From Hyphomicrobiales bacterium (GTDB lineage: Bacteria > Pseudomonadota > Alphaproteobacteria > Rhizobiales > Rhizobiaceae): 64,000 nt of DNA. Shown here in pieces: positions 44,231-54,190 of this stretch. The stretch lies in assembly GCA_900473795.1 (NCBI GenBank), contig UCMT01000052.1, positions 1-64,000 of the forward strand, in the 5' to 3' direction. The notes under the pieces were generated by a model that was given only the letters and a program-made list of their open reading frames with translations, made no database searches and was not told where the DNA came from. The position numbers and the translations under genes were made by a program. The stretch's first letter is position 1. The number at the start of each line of letters is the position of its first letter.

Positions 44231-44311
44231 CGGCATTCCTCTTTGCTGTGCGCGAAGTGCGCGGTTCCACTCGTCGGCTTCAGCCGTTCTTTTTGTTCTC
44301 GTGTCGGCTAC

Positions 44312-44356
44312 GTGTCGACTGGTGAGATCATGTCAACACCGTGTCGACAATGTCAA
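44312..44356. promoter_or_regulatory. Repeated half-sites between the importer operon and the GntR gene
   Basis: GTGTCGAC occurs at 44312-44319 and 44341-44348, and ATGTCAA at 44330-44336 and 44350-44356, an alternating arrangement in the divergent promoter region. On the minus strand TTGACA elements overlap the same bases. This is a plausible operator for the GntR-type regulator. It also argues that the regulator gene starts downstream of these repeats. Confidence 0.5.
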
Positions 44357-44427
44357 GCAAAAAAATTACATTGCCGGCACGCGGCTTTTCTGGCCCAATG
44401 CTGCAACGACGACAAAAGGGGACCTCA

Positions 44428-45147
44428 GTGCCTGACGAACTGGAAGTGAAGAGAACGCGGGGAACCGGATGGAAGAACGTTTATGACACGCTGAGAAACG
44501 AGATCCTCGCGCTTATCCTTCCCCCCGGTCAGCTTCTCGACGAAATGACCCTCGCCGAACGGTTCGACATGTCTCGATCGCCGGTGCGCGAGGCGCTCAT
44601 CAGGCTGGGCGCGGACGAACTCGTCGTGACGTTGTCAAACCGCAGTACGATCGTTGCGCCAATTGAAGTCGCAACGTTTCCCAAATACGTGGAGGCGCTC
44701 GACATTGCGCAGCGCATGAACACACGCCTTGCGGCGGCACTCCGGACCGATGCTGACCTGAAGAACATCGCCAAGCGCCAGAAGGCCTTCGAAGCGGCGG
44801 TCAAAACGGGCAATCACCTCGCGATGTCGGAAGCCAACAAGGAGTTCCACATGGCAATTGCACAGGCAGGAAAAAACCAATACCTGGCATCCTTCTACGA
44901 GAAGCTGTTGTCGCAGGGGCAGCGGATGCTGCACTTGCATTTCGAGTACCTGGAGCGGACGCATGAAGGCTATCTGCTGACCGACGAGCACCAACTCATG
45001 CTCGAAGCCATCAAGGACAAGAACGTGGACCTGGCCGATGAGCTCGCGCATGCTCATACCCGCCAGTTTCAGGACAACTTCATCAACTTCATGCGGGAGA
45101 ACTACACGACCGACGTCACGCTCGGGCCCCTGCGGGCGGCCGAGTAG
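44428..45147 (+). CDS. GntR-family (FadR/FCD type) regulator
   Basis: A regulator of about 239 aa. The winged helix-turn-helix reads WKNVYDTLRNEILALILPPG, then DEMTLAERFDMSRSPVREAL. The C-terminal all-helical FCD-like domain holds metal-ligand-type residues in EANKEFHMAIAQAGKNQYLA and TDEHQLMLEAI. The start is uncertain: a GTG at 44428 has AGGGGA before it; ATGs at 44350 and 44398 are in frame, but the first lies within the putative operator. It is divergent from the amino acid import operon and probably its repressor, with a pathway intermediate as effector. Confidence 0.9.
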   Translation: MPDELEVKRTRGTGWKNVYDTLRNEILALILPPGQLLDEMTLAERFDMSRSPVREALIRLGADELVVTLSNRSTIVAPIEVATFPKYVEALDIAQRMNTRLAAALRTDADLKNIAKRQKAFEAAVKTGNHLAMSEANKEFHMAIAQAGKNQYLASFYEKLLSQGQRMLHLHFEYLERTHEGYLLTDEHQLMLEAIKDKNVDLADELAHAHTRQFQDNFINFMRENYTTDVTLGPLRAAE

Positions 45148-45151
45148 TCCC

Positions 45152-45937
45152 ATGAGCGTCAACAGCATTGGATTCATCGGAACCGGCGCAATCAGCGAAG
45201 CGATGGTCCGCGGCCTTCTCGCAGCGCCGGCGTATGCTTCCGAGATTTACGTTTCCCCGCGCAGCGCCGACGTGGCCGCCAAACTCACCCGTGACTTCGC
45301 GTCCGTGAGGATTGCCAACGACAATCAAGGTGTCGTTGACGCGAGCGACATTGTGTTCCTGGCCGTACGCCCGCAAATCGCCGAGGGCGTTATTCGCCAA
45401 CTCTCGTTCAAGGAAGGGCAGTTGGTGATCAGCGTCATTGCCGCGACCGACCGAGAAACGTTGCTGGAATGGACCAGCGGCAGCGTACAACTCGTACAGG
45501 CGATACCGCTGCCATTCGTCGCCGAGCGCCAGGGTGTGACCGCGCTTTACCCGCCCGACAAAGGCGTCGCCGCGTTGTTTGATACGCTTGGCACGGCGGT
45601 TCAATGCGAATCCAGAAAGGAATATGACCTTCTGGCCGCGGCAAGTGCGATGATGTCCACGTACTTTGGCGTGATGCAGTTTACCACGACCTGGTTGGAG
45701 AAGAGCGGCCTCGAAAATGCAAAGGCGCTCGCTTATGTTGCTCCGCTCTTCGCAAGCCTGGCGCAGACGGCGAATAAGCCCGGTGTGGTGTCGTTCGGTT
45801 CTCTCAGCAGAGAGTTTGCCACGAAAGGCGGCCTTAACGAACAGGTTCTTGCGAACTTCGAAAAGAACGGCGGAAGGGACGCGCTCACGGCCGCGTTGGA
45901 CGGCGTGCTCGCCCGGATCGAGGGTCGCGGCCATTGA
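45152..45937 (+). CDS. Pyrroline-carboxylate reductase family protein (ProC-like)
   Basis: A 261-aa NAD(P)H-dependent reductase starting at MSVNSIGFIGTGAISEAMVR, with the GxGxxx dinucleotide site, VFLAVRPQIAEGVIRQL, and a helical C-terminal domain. Classical ProC has a strongly conserved signature near its C-terminus; here the corresponding stretch (LAQTANKPGVVSFGSLSREF, then ATKGGLNEQVLANFEKNG) is only partly alike. It is four bases after the GntR gene and thus in its operon. It may reduce a pyrroline intermediate of hydroxyproline or trans-3-hydroxyproline breakdown, or be a diverged P5C reductase. Confidence 0.82.
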   Translation: MSVNSIGFIGTGAISEAMVRGLLAAPAYASEIYVSPRSADVAAKLTRDFASVRIANDNQGVVDASDIVFLAVRPQIAEGVIRQLSFKEGQLVISVIAATDRETLLEWTSGSVQLVQAIPLPFVAERQGVTALYPPDKGVAALFDTLGTAVQCESRKEYDLLAAASAMMSTYFGVMQFTTTWLEKSGLENAKALAYVAPLFASLAQTANKPGVVSFGSLSREFATKGGLNEQVLANFEKNGGRDALTAALDGVLARIEGRGH

Positions 45938-46215
45938 ATGGTCAGTGGGACCGGTGCTGATCGTATCACATGTCAGCGGCCCGACATTCAAAAGCCTGCG
46001 CCTCGTCCCGCTGCGACCGTACGCCGTCGATGGATACCGGCCACGACAGGAAATACGCTTGGGTGGCGCGCGCTGCAAGCCGTGCGGTTCCAAGCCGAAA
46101 GGAAGAGGCACTGGCAACCGTCAAGGAGGCGCTTTTGCGTTTTCCCGACATCGCCATCGAGACCATGCCCCTTGAGGGCTTCCCGGCCTGCGCAGGACCG
46201 GGGCGTTTGCGAACA
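45938..46215 (+). other. Intergenic region with a possible protein remnant
   Basis: About 280 bases between convergent operons. In one plus-strand frame (about 46060-46200) the sequence reads ASRAVPSRKEEALATVKEAL, then LRFPDIAIETMPLEGF, resembling the last TPR and tail of cyclase/TPR proteins. There is no start codon with family resemblance. It may be the end of a deleted gene; the support is weak. Confidence 0.3.
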
Positions 46216-46957
46216 TTATCGAACCAGCCAGCCGCCATCGACGGGCAGAATCGTTCCCGTCACATAGCCAGAGGCCGACGCCGCGAAAAACAGGACCGAC
46301 GTGGCAAGATCATCAGGGGTGCCCCAACGACCCATCGGAATGCGCGCGGAAATCTGGGAATTACGATCGGGATCGTTGCGCAGCGCCTCGGTATTGTCGG
46401 TTGCCATGTAGCCGGGGGCGATAGCGTTGACCGTGATGCCGTGTGGTGCCAGTTCGTTGGCCATTGCTTTCGTCAGCCCGGCAATGCCGTGCTTGGATGC
46501 CGAATAGGCAGGCACGCGGATGCCGCCCTGGAAGGTCAGCATGGACGCTATGTTGACGATGCGCCCCTTCCGTTTCGTTTCGACCATGTGGCGAGCGACA
46601 GCCTGCGACAGCAGAAAGGCCGCCTTGAGATTGACGTCGATGACATCGTCCCAGTCCGTTTCGGAGTATTCGAGCAGGTCGGCGCGGCGGATGATGCCCG
46701 CATTGTTGACGAGAATGTCGATGCCGCCAAAGGCTCCGGCGGCTTCGGCGATCACGGCCTTCGCGTCGAACCTTTTCGAGAGGTCGACCTCCAGAGCCAG
46801 AAAGCGGCGGCCGGCCCGCCGGACGCGGTCGGCTGTTTCCGGCATGGGCGAGGAGCCGAGCGCGACGATGTCGGCTCCGGCGTCGGCGAGTGCCAATGCC
46901 ATGCCCCGACCGAGGCCTGTCCGTGCGCCGGTGACCAGCGCGACTTTTCCGGAAAGA

Positions 46958-46974
<17 letters not shown>
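46216..46974 (-). CDS. kduD: 2-dehydro-3-deoxy-D-gluconate 5-dehydrogenase (KduD-like SDR)
   Basis: A 252-aa short-chain dehydrogenase of the KduD type: [40 protein letters not shown], the Ser block [11 protein letters not shown] and the YSASK motif, ending [10 protein letters not shown]. KduD reduces 2,5-diketo-3-deoxygluconate, the product of KduI, to 2-keto-3-deoxygluconate in pectin and unsaturated uronate breakdown. It is the last gene of the operon and overlaps the ATPase gene by 17 bases. The presence of kduI in the same operon makes this assignment firm despite the many look-alike SDRs. Confidence 0.9.
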
Positions 46975-48043
<1,069 letters not shown>

Positions 48044-48054
48044 GACGGCCTCCT

Positions 48055-49107
48055 CTATTTCAGTCCGGTGCCGGCGATGCCGGTGGTGATGAAGCGCTGC
48101 AGGAAGATGAAGACAAGAACGACGGGGATCATCGTCACGACCGTCATTGCCAGGATGAAGTGCCACTGCACGTTCAGCTCGCCGGAATAGATACTCAGCC
48201 CCACCTGCAGCGTGTAAAGCTCCTTGCGCGACAAGACGATCAGCGGCCAGAGGAAATCATTCCAGCGCCAGACGACAGAGAAGATGGCAAGCACCGCAAG
48301 CGCCGGTGCCGTCAGCGGCAGGATGATGCGCCAGTAGATCTGCCATTCCGAAGCCTTGTCCATGCGCGCCGCGTCGATCAGTTCGTCGGGAATGGTGAGC
48401 ATGTATTGGCGCAGGATGAACACGCCGGTCGGCGTCGCCACTGTCGGCAGGATGACGCCCCAGAGATTGTTGAACAGGCCCAGCGCCGAGACGATCGAAT
48501 AGAGCGGCACCATGATGACCGACAGGGGCACCATCAGGGTCGCGAGGATCAGCAGCATTGCGAATGTGCGCCCGCGGAATTCGTATTTACTGAGCGCAAA
48601 GGCGGCCATCGAATTGACGACAAGCGTGATCAGCGTCGCCGTCACCGTCACGAAGACTGAGTTCCAAAGGTAGCGGACGAAATCGAAATGGGTGAAAGGC
48701 TCACTATAGTTCTGCATGGCAAAGGACATCTGGCGGACGGGCGTGCGCTGACCGATGTTGACCTTGATGATCTCGCCGGGTTTTTGCGGATCGACCATCT
48801 GGCTGACGATGCCGATACGCCGGACCTCGGCAAGGGTCGCCTTGCGGCCATCAGGGAGCGTTGCCTCGTAGAGATCGAGCGGCTTGTCATAGCCTTCGAC
48901 CGTGACCTTCTGGGTGACGTAGGGGAGTATGCTCGGCGGGAATTCCGCGAGCGCGGCCGGTGACTTGAAGGACGAGCCGACGAGCCAGACGGCCGGGCCG
49001 AACATGACGAACAGGCCGCCGAGGAGCCAGATCCAGGTGACGATATCCGTCCAATGCCAACCCTTGCCGCCCTTGCGACGGAGGAGAAATTCCGCGACCC
49101 GGCTCAT
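48055..49107 (-). CDS. Sugar ABC transporter permease (MalG/UgpE type)
   Basis: A 350-aa permease, longer than usual for the type because of a periplasmic insertion of about 80 residues after the first helix ([20 protein letters not shown] and beyond). The EAA loop is [20 protein letters not shown], followed by [16 protein letters not shown]. About six helices. The start (ATGAGCCGGGTC) overlaps the stop of the preceding permease gene. Similar large periplasmic insertions occur in permeases of pectin-oligomer importers such as TogN, as I recall. Confidence 0.92.
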   Translation of the reverse strand: MSRVAEFLLRRKGGKGWHWTDIVTWIWLLGGLFVMFGPAVWLVGSSFKSPAALAEFPPSILPYVTQKVTVEGYDKPLDLYEATLPDGRKATLAEVRRIGIVSQMVDPQKPGEIIKVNIGQRTPVRQMSFAMQNYSEPFTHFDFVRYLWNSVFVTVTATLITLVVNSMAAFALSKYEFRGRTFAMLLILATLMVPLSVIMVPLYSIVSALGLFNNLWGVILPTVATPTGVFILRQYMLTIPDELIDAARMDKASEWQIYWRIILPLTAPALAVLAIFSVVWRWNDFLWPLIVLSRKELYTLQVGLSIYSGELNVQWHFILAMTVVTMIPVVLVFIFLQRFITTGIAGTGLK

Positions 49108-50132
49108 TTGCGGGCTCCCTTCTTTTCGCTGGACCGGCTTAGGCTCAGCTGAAGCAGCGTCAGCACGACGAGCACCACGCCCATGAGGATCGAGGCGGCG
49201 GCGGCAAGCCCCGGATTGCGCAACTGCGTGGCAAAGCCGGTCTCGTAGATGTACTGGGTGATGTAGAGCGTGCTTGTGCCCGGTCCGCCTCCCGTCAGCA
49301 CGTAGACTTCATCGAAGATCTGTACTGCCTTGATGAGGACGAGGACGACCACGACGAGCAGATTGGGCGCAAGCAGCGGCAGGGTGATGCGCAGGAACGC
49401 CCGCGTCGGCCGCGTCCCGTCCATTTCGGCTGCTTCGTAGAGGTCCTTCGGGATCGCTTGCAGGCCAGCCAGCAGGATCAGCGTATAGAACCCCATATGC
49501 GCCCAGATCGACACACCGACGGTGGCGGCAAAGGCCCAGTTGCGATCGTTCAGCCAGGTAAAGGGCTCGAAGCCAAAACCATAGAGACCGAAGTTGAGGA
49601 GGCCTTGGCGCTGCAGGATCCACTTCCAGATGAGGCCGACGACGACCGGCGACAGCAGCACCGGGAAGAAGAACACGGCCCGCCAGAAACTGCGCGCCAT
49701 CAGATTGCGATTGAGGATCAATGCCGTGATCAGCGAGACGATGATCATCAGCGTAACCTGCAGGATGACGAACCAGCCGGTGTTGCCGACTGCAGTCCAG
49801 AACGTATCTTCGGTGCAGCTGTTCGCATCGAGGTAATTCGAACAGTCGAACAGTCGGGCATATTGGTCGCCGCCGACGAAGCTGCGATCCGGCAGGAAAA
49901 GGGCCGTGCCGCCGGTCATCGAATAGGCGAAGTTGATGAAGAAGGGCAGAAGTACGAAGATGCCGAATATCAGCATGTTGGGCATGAGGAAAAAGGCCGC
50001 CATGCCGCCGATCCCGGCGACCCTCTGCAGCCAGCGCAGCGGTGCATCGATCAGCCCCATGGCAAGGCGCACGGGCAGAAGGACGGTCTCGCCAATGCCG
50101 GATCCGGTTCGCTTGGGACTATCTGCCTTCAT
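49104..50132 (-). CDS. Sugar ABC transporter permease (MalF/UgpA type)
   Basis: A 342-aa permease with a cytosolic N-terminus and about six helices. The EAA loop reads DLYEAAEMDGTRPTRAFLRI, followed by TLPLLAPNLLVVVVLVL. A periplasmic loop of some 35 residues (GDQYARLFDCSNYLDANSCT) holds two Cys that could form a disulfide. It forms the channel with the gene just downstream, which it overlaps by 4 bases. It is separated from the binding protein gene by a hairpin-rich spacer. Confidence 0.92.
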   Translation of the reverse strand: MKADSPKRTGSGIGETVLLPVRLAMGLIDAPLRWLQRVAGIGGMAAFFLMPNMLIFGIFVLLPFFINFAYSMTGGTALFLPDRSFVGGDQYARLFDCSNYLDANSCTEDTFWTAVGNTGWFVILQVTLMIIVSLITALILNRNLMARSFWRAVFFFPVLLSPVVVGLIWKWILQRQGLLNFGLYGFGFEPFTWLNDRNWAFAATVGVSIWAHMGFYTLILLAGLQAIPKDLYEAAEMDGTRPTRAFLRITLPLLAPNLLVVVVLVLIKAVQIFDEVYVLTGGGPGTSTLYITQYIYETGFATQLRNPGLAAAASILMGVVLVVLTLLQLSLSRSSEKKGARK

Positions 50133-50220
50133 CGTCTGGCTTCCTCACCACGCGGATAGCGGTTCGCAACGTCGTTGCTACAGCCGATATCACGTCCAGA
50201 ATCTTATAGCGGAACAGGGT

Positions 50221-50327
50221 CTCCTGCCGGCGAGCGCGCGTCGCGCGTTCCCAAGGCGGCGGGAACCGCCGGCAGGAGGTCCTGTGACCAAGGGCACATC
50301 GCCTCAAGCGGATGGCGCGCCCTTGGT
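50221..50327 (-). promoter_or_regulatory. Two stem-loops between binding protein and permease genes
   Basis: On the minus strand the first stem is ACCAAGGGC/GCCCTTGGT (50287-50295 with 50319-50327). The second is a 12-bp perfect stem, CTCCTGCCGGCG at 50221-50232 with its partner at 50267-50278, enclosing further complementary GC-rich parts. Such spacers commonly stabilise the upstream mRNA part or end part of the transcripts, so that the binding protein is made in excess. Confidence 0.7.
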
Positions 50328-50359
50328 TTGGTTCTTATGCGCGTCGTTGGGCGCCAGGC

Positions 50360-51628
50360 CTAGAGGCTGGAATCCTTCACCTTCGCGGCGATGTCCGCGT
50401 CAATGCGGGTAATCGCTTCGTCAAGCGACATCTCGCCTGCCGCCGCCTGGCTCACGCGCGTGACGAGAGCCCCATAGAAAGTATCGGCCCAGTGCCAGCC
50501 GGGCAGCTTGCGCGCGAGATCGGACAGCGAGGTGCCCGCTGTGACGAATTCGTTCAAGGCCGCCTTCGCCTGGGCGTCGTCGGTCTTGAAGTCGAGGCCC
50601 TTCGCCAATACGCCCTTATGCGCCGGCAGGAATAATGTCCGCTCGGAGAACTCCTTCACGATGTCCTCGCGGGCAAGATAGTCCATGACCTTGGCGACGT
50701 CCTTGGGATTCTTCGTGTACTTGACGGCAACCAGGCCAGCACCGCCGGTCATGCCCGTGCAGTTCACTGGTCCGCAGGGACTGCCGGTGGCAACCCAATC
50801 GAAATTCGAGCCGATCTTGGTGGAGAAGTTCGGGACCTGCCACGAGCCGGAATAGTAGTAGACGAGCTGGCCGTTGATGAAGTCGTCGGCAGCTGCCCGG
50901 TAGGTTGACCCAGCAGCCGATACCCAGACGTCCTTGCTCATGGTTCCGTCAGCGATCCAGCCGATGAACTTGCCGAGAAAGCTTTTGCTCCCCTCGTCCA
51001 GCGGCGCTGGTTTGCCGTCGGGGCCGATATAGTTGGCGCCATAGGAGAGGTTGGGCCCGCTCAAGCGGTGTCCCGAGCGGTCAAGGGCCATCGGGAAGGG
51101 AACCTGCTGGCTCTCGGCCACCTGCTTTGCGGCCTTTGCCCAATCGTCCCATGTCGCATCCTTGCCGGGCATCGCAACGCCGGCCTGATCGAACAAGGTC
51201 TTGTTGGCGAAACCGCCAGCAATCGTAATCTGCGTCATGAAACCGGATATCTGGTTCGAGCCATCAGGACGCATCCAGTCGGCCTGTGCACCGAAGTTCT
51301 CGTCCCAATAGGCGGGATCACCGACCAGCGGGCGAAGGTCGAGCCAGTGCTGGCTTTGCGCCTTCAGATTGGTGACGCGCGCGATGTCCGGGCCGTTGCC
51401 AGCCTCGAGCTGCACGGGCAACTGCTCGCGCACGACGCTATAGGACACGTTGTCGAGCACGACGTTGACGTCCGGATTTTCCTTCATGAACCGGTCGAGC
51501 AGGTCCTTAAGGACGTCACCCTCGACGCCGTCAGAATACCACATGATGCGGACATCGCCGGCGAGTGCTGCCGTCGATGTCAAAAATCCGACGGCCAGCG
51601 CCGCCAGCATAGTTCCGGTCTTTCTCAT
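50360..51628 (-). CDS. Oligosaccharide ABC transporter substrate-binding protein
   Basis: A 422-aa extracellular-solute-binding protein of family 1. It has a signal peptide MRKTGTMLAALAVGFLTSTA cut near ALAG, and the mature part begins DVRIMWYSDGVEGDVLKDLL. Typical blocks follow: GPDIARVTNLKAQSQHWLDL, KTLFDQAGVAMPGKDATWDD and DFINGQLVYYYSGSWQVPNF. The start at 51628 is chosen because GAGGAAGAC precedes it. The ligand should be a pectin-derived or other unsaturated uronic-acid-containing oligosaccharide, judged from the operon enzymes. Confidence 0.92.
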   Translation of the reverse strand: MRKTGTMLAALAVGFLTSTAALAGDVRIMWYSDGVEGDVLKDLLDRFMKENPDVNVVLDNVSYSVVREQLPVQLEAGNGPDIARVTNLKAQSQHWLDLRPLVGDPAYWDENFGAQADWMRPDGSNQISGFMTQITIAGGFANKTLFDQAGVAMPGKDATWDDWAKAAKQVAESQQVPFPMALDRSGHRLSGPNLSYGANYIGPDGKPAPLDEGSKSFLGKFIGWIADGTMSKDVWVSAAGSTYRAAADDFINGQLVYYYSGSWQVPNFSTKIGSNFDWVATGSPCGPVNCTGMTGGAGLVAVKYTKNPKDVAKVMDYLAREDIVKEFSERTLFLPAHKGVLAKGLDFKTDDAQAKAALNEFVTAGTSLSDLARKLPGWHWADTFYGALVTRVSQAAAGEMSLDEAITRIDADIAAKVKDSSL

Positions 51629-51706
51629 TGTCTTCCTCCTCTTGTACACGAGCCCTCCTGCTCGCAGGTCAACATCACGCCGGCTTCTCCCACCGGCGCT
51701 TCGCTC

Positions 51707-54190
51707 TTAATTGGCGGCCAGCATGGTGACCTCGCCGGCAACCGTGAATTCATCTGGCGAAATCGTGCGACCCTCCGCTTCCGCCGAGCCATCCGGGCGG
51801 AATGTTACGGTGCCATATTGCGGGTCCTCGACAACGAGCGAGCCATCGTCCTTTTCCTGAACTGCAAGTGCGCCGAACCGGGCTTCCACCTCGGCAAGGC
51901 CGGAGGCCTCGCAGACCCGCACGATCCAGCGTGTCTTGCGGCCATATTGGCGCAGTTCCGTATTGGCCGATGGGCCGTCCTTGACGAAGACGAAGTCCGT
52001 GCCGCCACGCAGCATCACCGCGCCGCGCCGGCTGCGTGCCAGGGCAACATTGCCCAAGATGTGGCTCTCGTCGAATTCGGTAACGGGGAACCAGGCGTGG
52101 GTGAAGTCCGGCTGTTCGTCGAAAGTGGAAAAATCGAGCACGGCCAGCCCGCGATACTGGTGGGCGCGAGGGAGGGTGCCGCAGCCGCCCCAGAAAGAGG
52201 GCCGGCCGTACCCGAACTGAATCGTCTCGCCGGGATGGTTGATCCAGACCGCGGCTTCCGGCCGCTCGCCGAGCCGCAGATGCAGCACCGTCTCCTGGTA
52301 ACCCCATTCGTTCCAGCGGTAGTGGGCGGCGGAGCCGATGGCGAAGGCGCGGCTCTTGTAGTGATAGAGCGCCGCAAACCTGTTTTCACCCTGGGCAAAC
52401 CGCCATTCCTGGTGTTCATCGCCCTGATGGCAGGCGACGGTGACCAAATGTTCCGGCACCATAAGGCCGTGGTCGCGCAGGCACACGGCAAGCTGCGGCA
52501 AGGCATGAACGCGACGGCCATACCAGCCCGCGCCCCAGAGCAGGCGCGACACGCCGGAAAGCTCGAGCGAGCGACCGGCGCAAAGCGTGTGTTCGTATGA
52601 CCGCCCCTGCGCTGCCGTCACCATGCCGTGGTGAGCGGAGCGGGCAATCACTTCGCACAGGCGAACGATGCCCTTCTTGGCACGATCGGCGATGTCGGCA
52701 TCGGGGGAAAGGGCGGCGAGCGCGGTCAGGCCCTTGAGGTCGATCGGGAAATAGGGCGCGGAATTGAACTCCGCCATTTCCCAGGCCTCGAAGTGATCCA
52801 GCCAGGCGCGAACGCGCGTCGCACCGACGTCGCTTTGCTCTGCACCCGTGCGGCCTGACCGGGTGAAGGTCTTGGCGGCCAGGAGATGCCCGGCGAGATA
52901 GGCCGAGGTATGGAACAGGAGCGCATGGTTTTCGGAGAAATACCACTGCACATCGTTGCCGGGCTCATCCATCCAGTAGCGGAAATCAAGGATCGCCTGA
53001 TCGATGCGGTTGCGTGTGCCGTCCCCGATATCCTTGCCCCAGACAGTGCGCGACCAGATGAGGGGCACAAGCGAGAAGTCGGCGCAGTCGTGGCAGTCTT
53101 CGATCGACGGCAGGATTTCCTCGATCATGGCATCCGTATCGGTGCCGCCGCGGCCGCTTGCGAGCCGGGCAAAGGCGCGCACCGTGTCACGTTCGGAAAA
53201 GGCCGAGATTTCGTCCAGCGTTTCTGCGATCCGCTCTGAAAGGGCTGCCGGCGCGCTTCCCTGTCGGCGGGCATGACAGATCTCGACGCCAAGCGACCGC
53301 GAGGCGATAAAGCCGCCGGCCCGCAGCGTGATGCGGAAATGGCGGAAATCGGCGGGCGCATCTTCTGACGGGCCAATGACCAGGCGGACATCGCCCGCCT
53401 TGAGAACGAAGTCGTAGTCGAAGCGCTCGGTCGACATGAAGTCGCCCTCGATCGCCACGTTCACTTCGACGTCAACCGGCAAGGGCTTGGCAAACAGAAG
53501 TTTGATATCGTCTTCGAAATAGGCCGTTCGGTCGAAATGCATTCCCTCGAGCGCCGCCTCGATCGTCCCGGCGACCTTGCCTTCGATCGGCACGGGCACG
53601 GCCACCTGGGCGGCAGGTCCCTCGAGGTAGTCAAGTTGGAAGAAATAGCGCGCATCGCGCTCGGCCAGATCATCGAAAAAGATGGTAATCTCGTTCAGCC
53701 CGGCCGTCAGCGGCAGGTCGAATTCGGCCTTTGCCTCCAGATTGCGACTATAGGGCGCCATCCAGCCGATCTCGGTGCCGTTCAGCCAGAGAACCGCACC
53801 GCCGCAAGTGCCGAGACGAACCTTTGCCACGCCCGCTTTGTCGGCTGCGATGAACGTGCGGGCCCAGGTGGCAAGCCGTGTCGGGCGGAACCAGAAGCCG
53901 GACATATCAAGTCGAGGCGAGCCGAAGGGCAGCCACCAGCGCGCGGGCTCGAAGGCGCCGCGCACATTCGGCCGCTTGCCGCGATAACGCTCGGCGAAGA
54001 TCGTGCGGCAGGGATATTCGTGCGGAATGAAATTCTTGTGCTTGGTCAGGAAGAAGAATGGATCCATCTCGCCCTTCATCGGGGCATCGGGGACATCGAA
54101 GCGTTCCTCGGAGAACTCCCCGAGTTGCCAGTAACGGACGGCTTCGCCTGGGTTCAGCTCACGGTTCAGAAGGGATCTCATGGTCGTCAT
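51707..54190 (-). CDS. 827-aa protein of unknown function in the unsaturated-uronate operon
   Basis: A large cytosolic-looking protein (no signal peptide). Its start overlaps the kduI stop as ATGA. The N-terminal 310 residues look beta-rich and contain a jelly-roll-like stretch (RTFIAADKAGVAKVRLGTCG, then GAVLWLNGTEIGWMAPYSRN) as in carbohydrate-binding and glycosidase accessory domains. Residues about 320-640 look like an (alpha/alpha) toroid with many aromatic and acidic positions (YWMDEPGNDVQWYFSENHAL; GWYGRRVHALPQLAVCLRDH). The rest is beta-rich (HYRWNEWGYQETVLHLRLGE). This overall plan resembles polysaccharide lyases or glycoside hydrolases with a toroid. I recognise no named family. A cytosolic lyase or hydrolase on imported oligosaccharides is the natural inference. 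Confidence 0.8.
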   Translation of the reverse strand: MTTMRSLLNRELNPGEAVRYWQLGEFSEERFDVPDAPMKGEMDPFFFLTKHKNFIPHEYPCRTIFAERYRGKRPNVRGAFEPARWWLPFGSPRLDMSGFWFRPTRLATWARTFIAADKAGVAKVRLGTCGGAVLWLNGTEIGWMAPYSRNLEAKAEFDLPLTAGLNEITIFFDDLAERDARYFFQLDYLEGPAAQVAVPVPIEGKVAGTIEAALEGMHFDRTAYFEDDIKLLFAKPLPVDVEVNVAIEGDFMSTERFDYDFVLKAGDVRLVIGPSEDAPADFRHFRITLRAGGFIASRSLGVEICHARRQGSAPAALSERIAETLDEISAFSERDTVRAFARLASGRGGTDTDAMIEEILPSIEDCHDCADFSLVPLIWSRTVWGKDIGDGTRNRIDQAILDFRYWMDEPGNDVQWYFSENHALLFHTSAYLAGHLLAAKTFTRSGRTGAEQSDVGATRVRAWLDHFEAWEMAEFNSAPYFPIDLKGLTALAALSPDADIADRAKKGIVRLCEVIARSAHHGMVTAAQGRSYEHTLCAGRSLELSGVSRLLWGAGWYGRRVHALPQLAVCLRDHGLMVPEHLVTVACHQGDEHQEWRFAQGENRFAALYHYKSRAFAIGSAAHYRWNEWGYQETVLHLRLGERPEAAVWINHPGETIQFGYGRPSFWGGCGTLPRAHQYRGLAVLDFSTFDEQPDFTHAWFPVTEFDESHILGNVALARSRRGAVMLRGGTDFVFVKDGPSANTELRQYGRKTRWIVRVCEASGLAEVEARFGALAVQEKDDGSLVVEDPQYGTVTFRPDGSAEAEGRTISPDEFTVAGEVTMLAAN

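Noticed and set aside
51068-52600. 510-codon plus-strand frame antisense to the binding protein and 827-aa genes
   Set aside because: It spans two real genes on the other strand, has no family pattern and reads through their intergenic gap.
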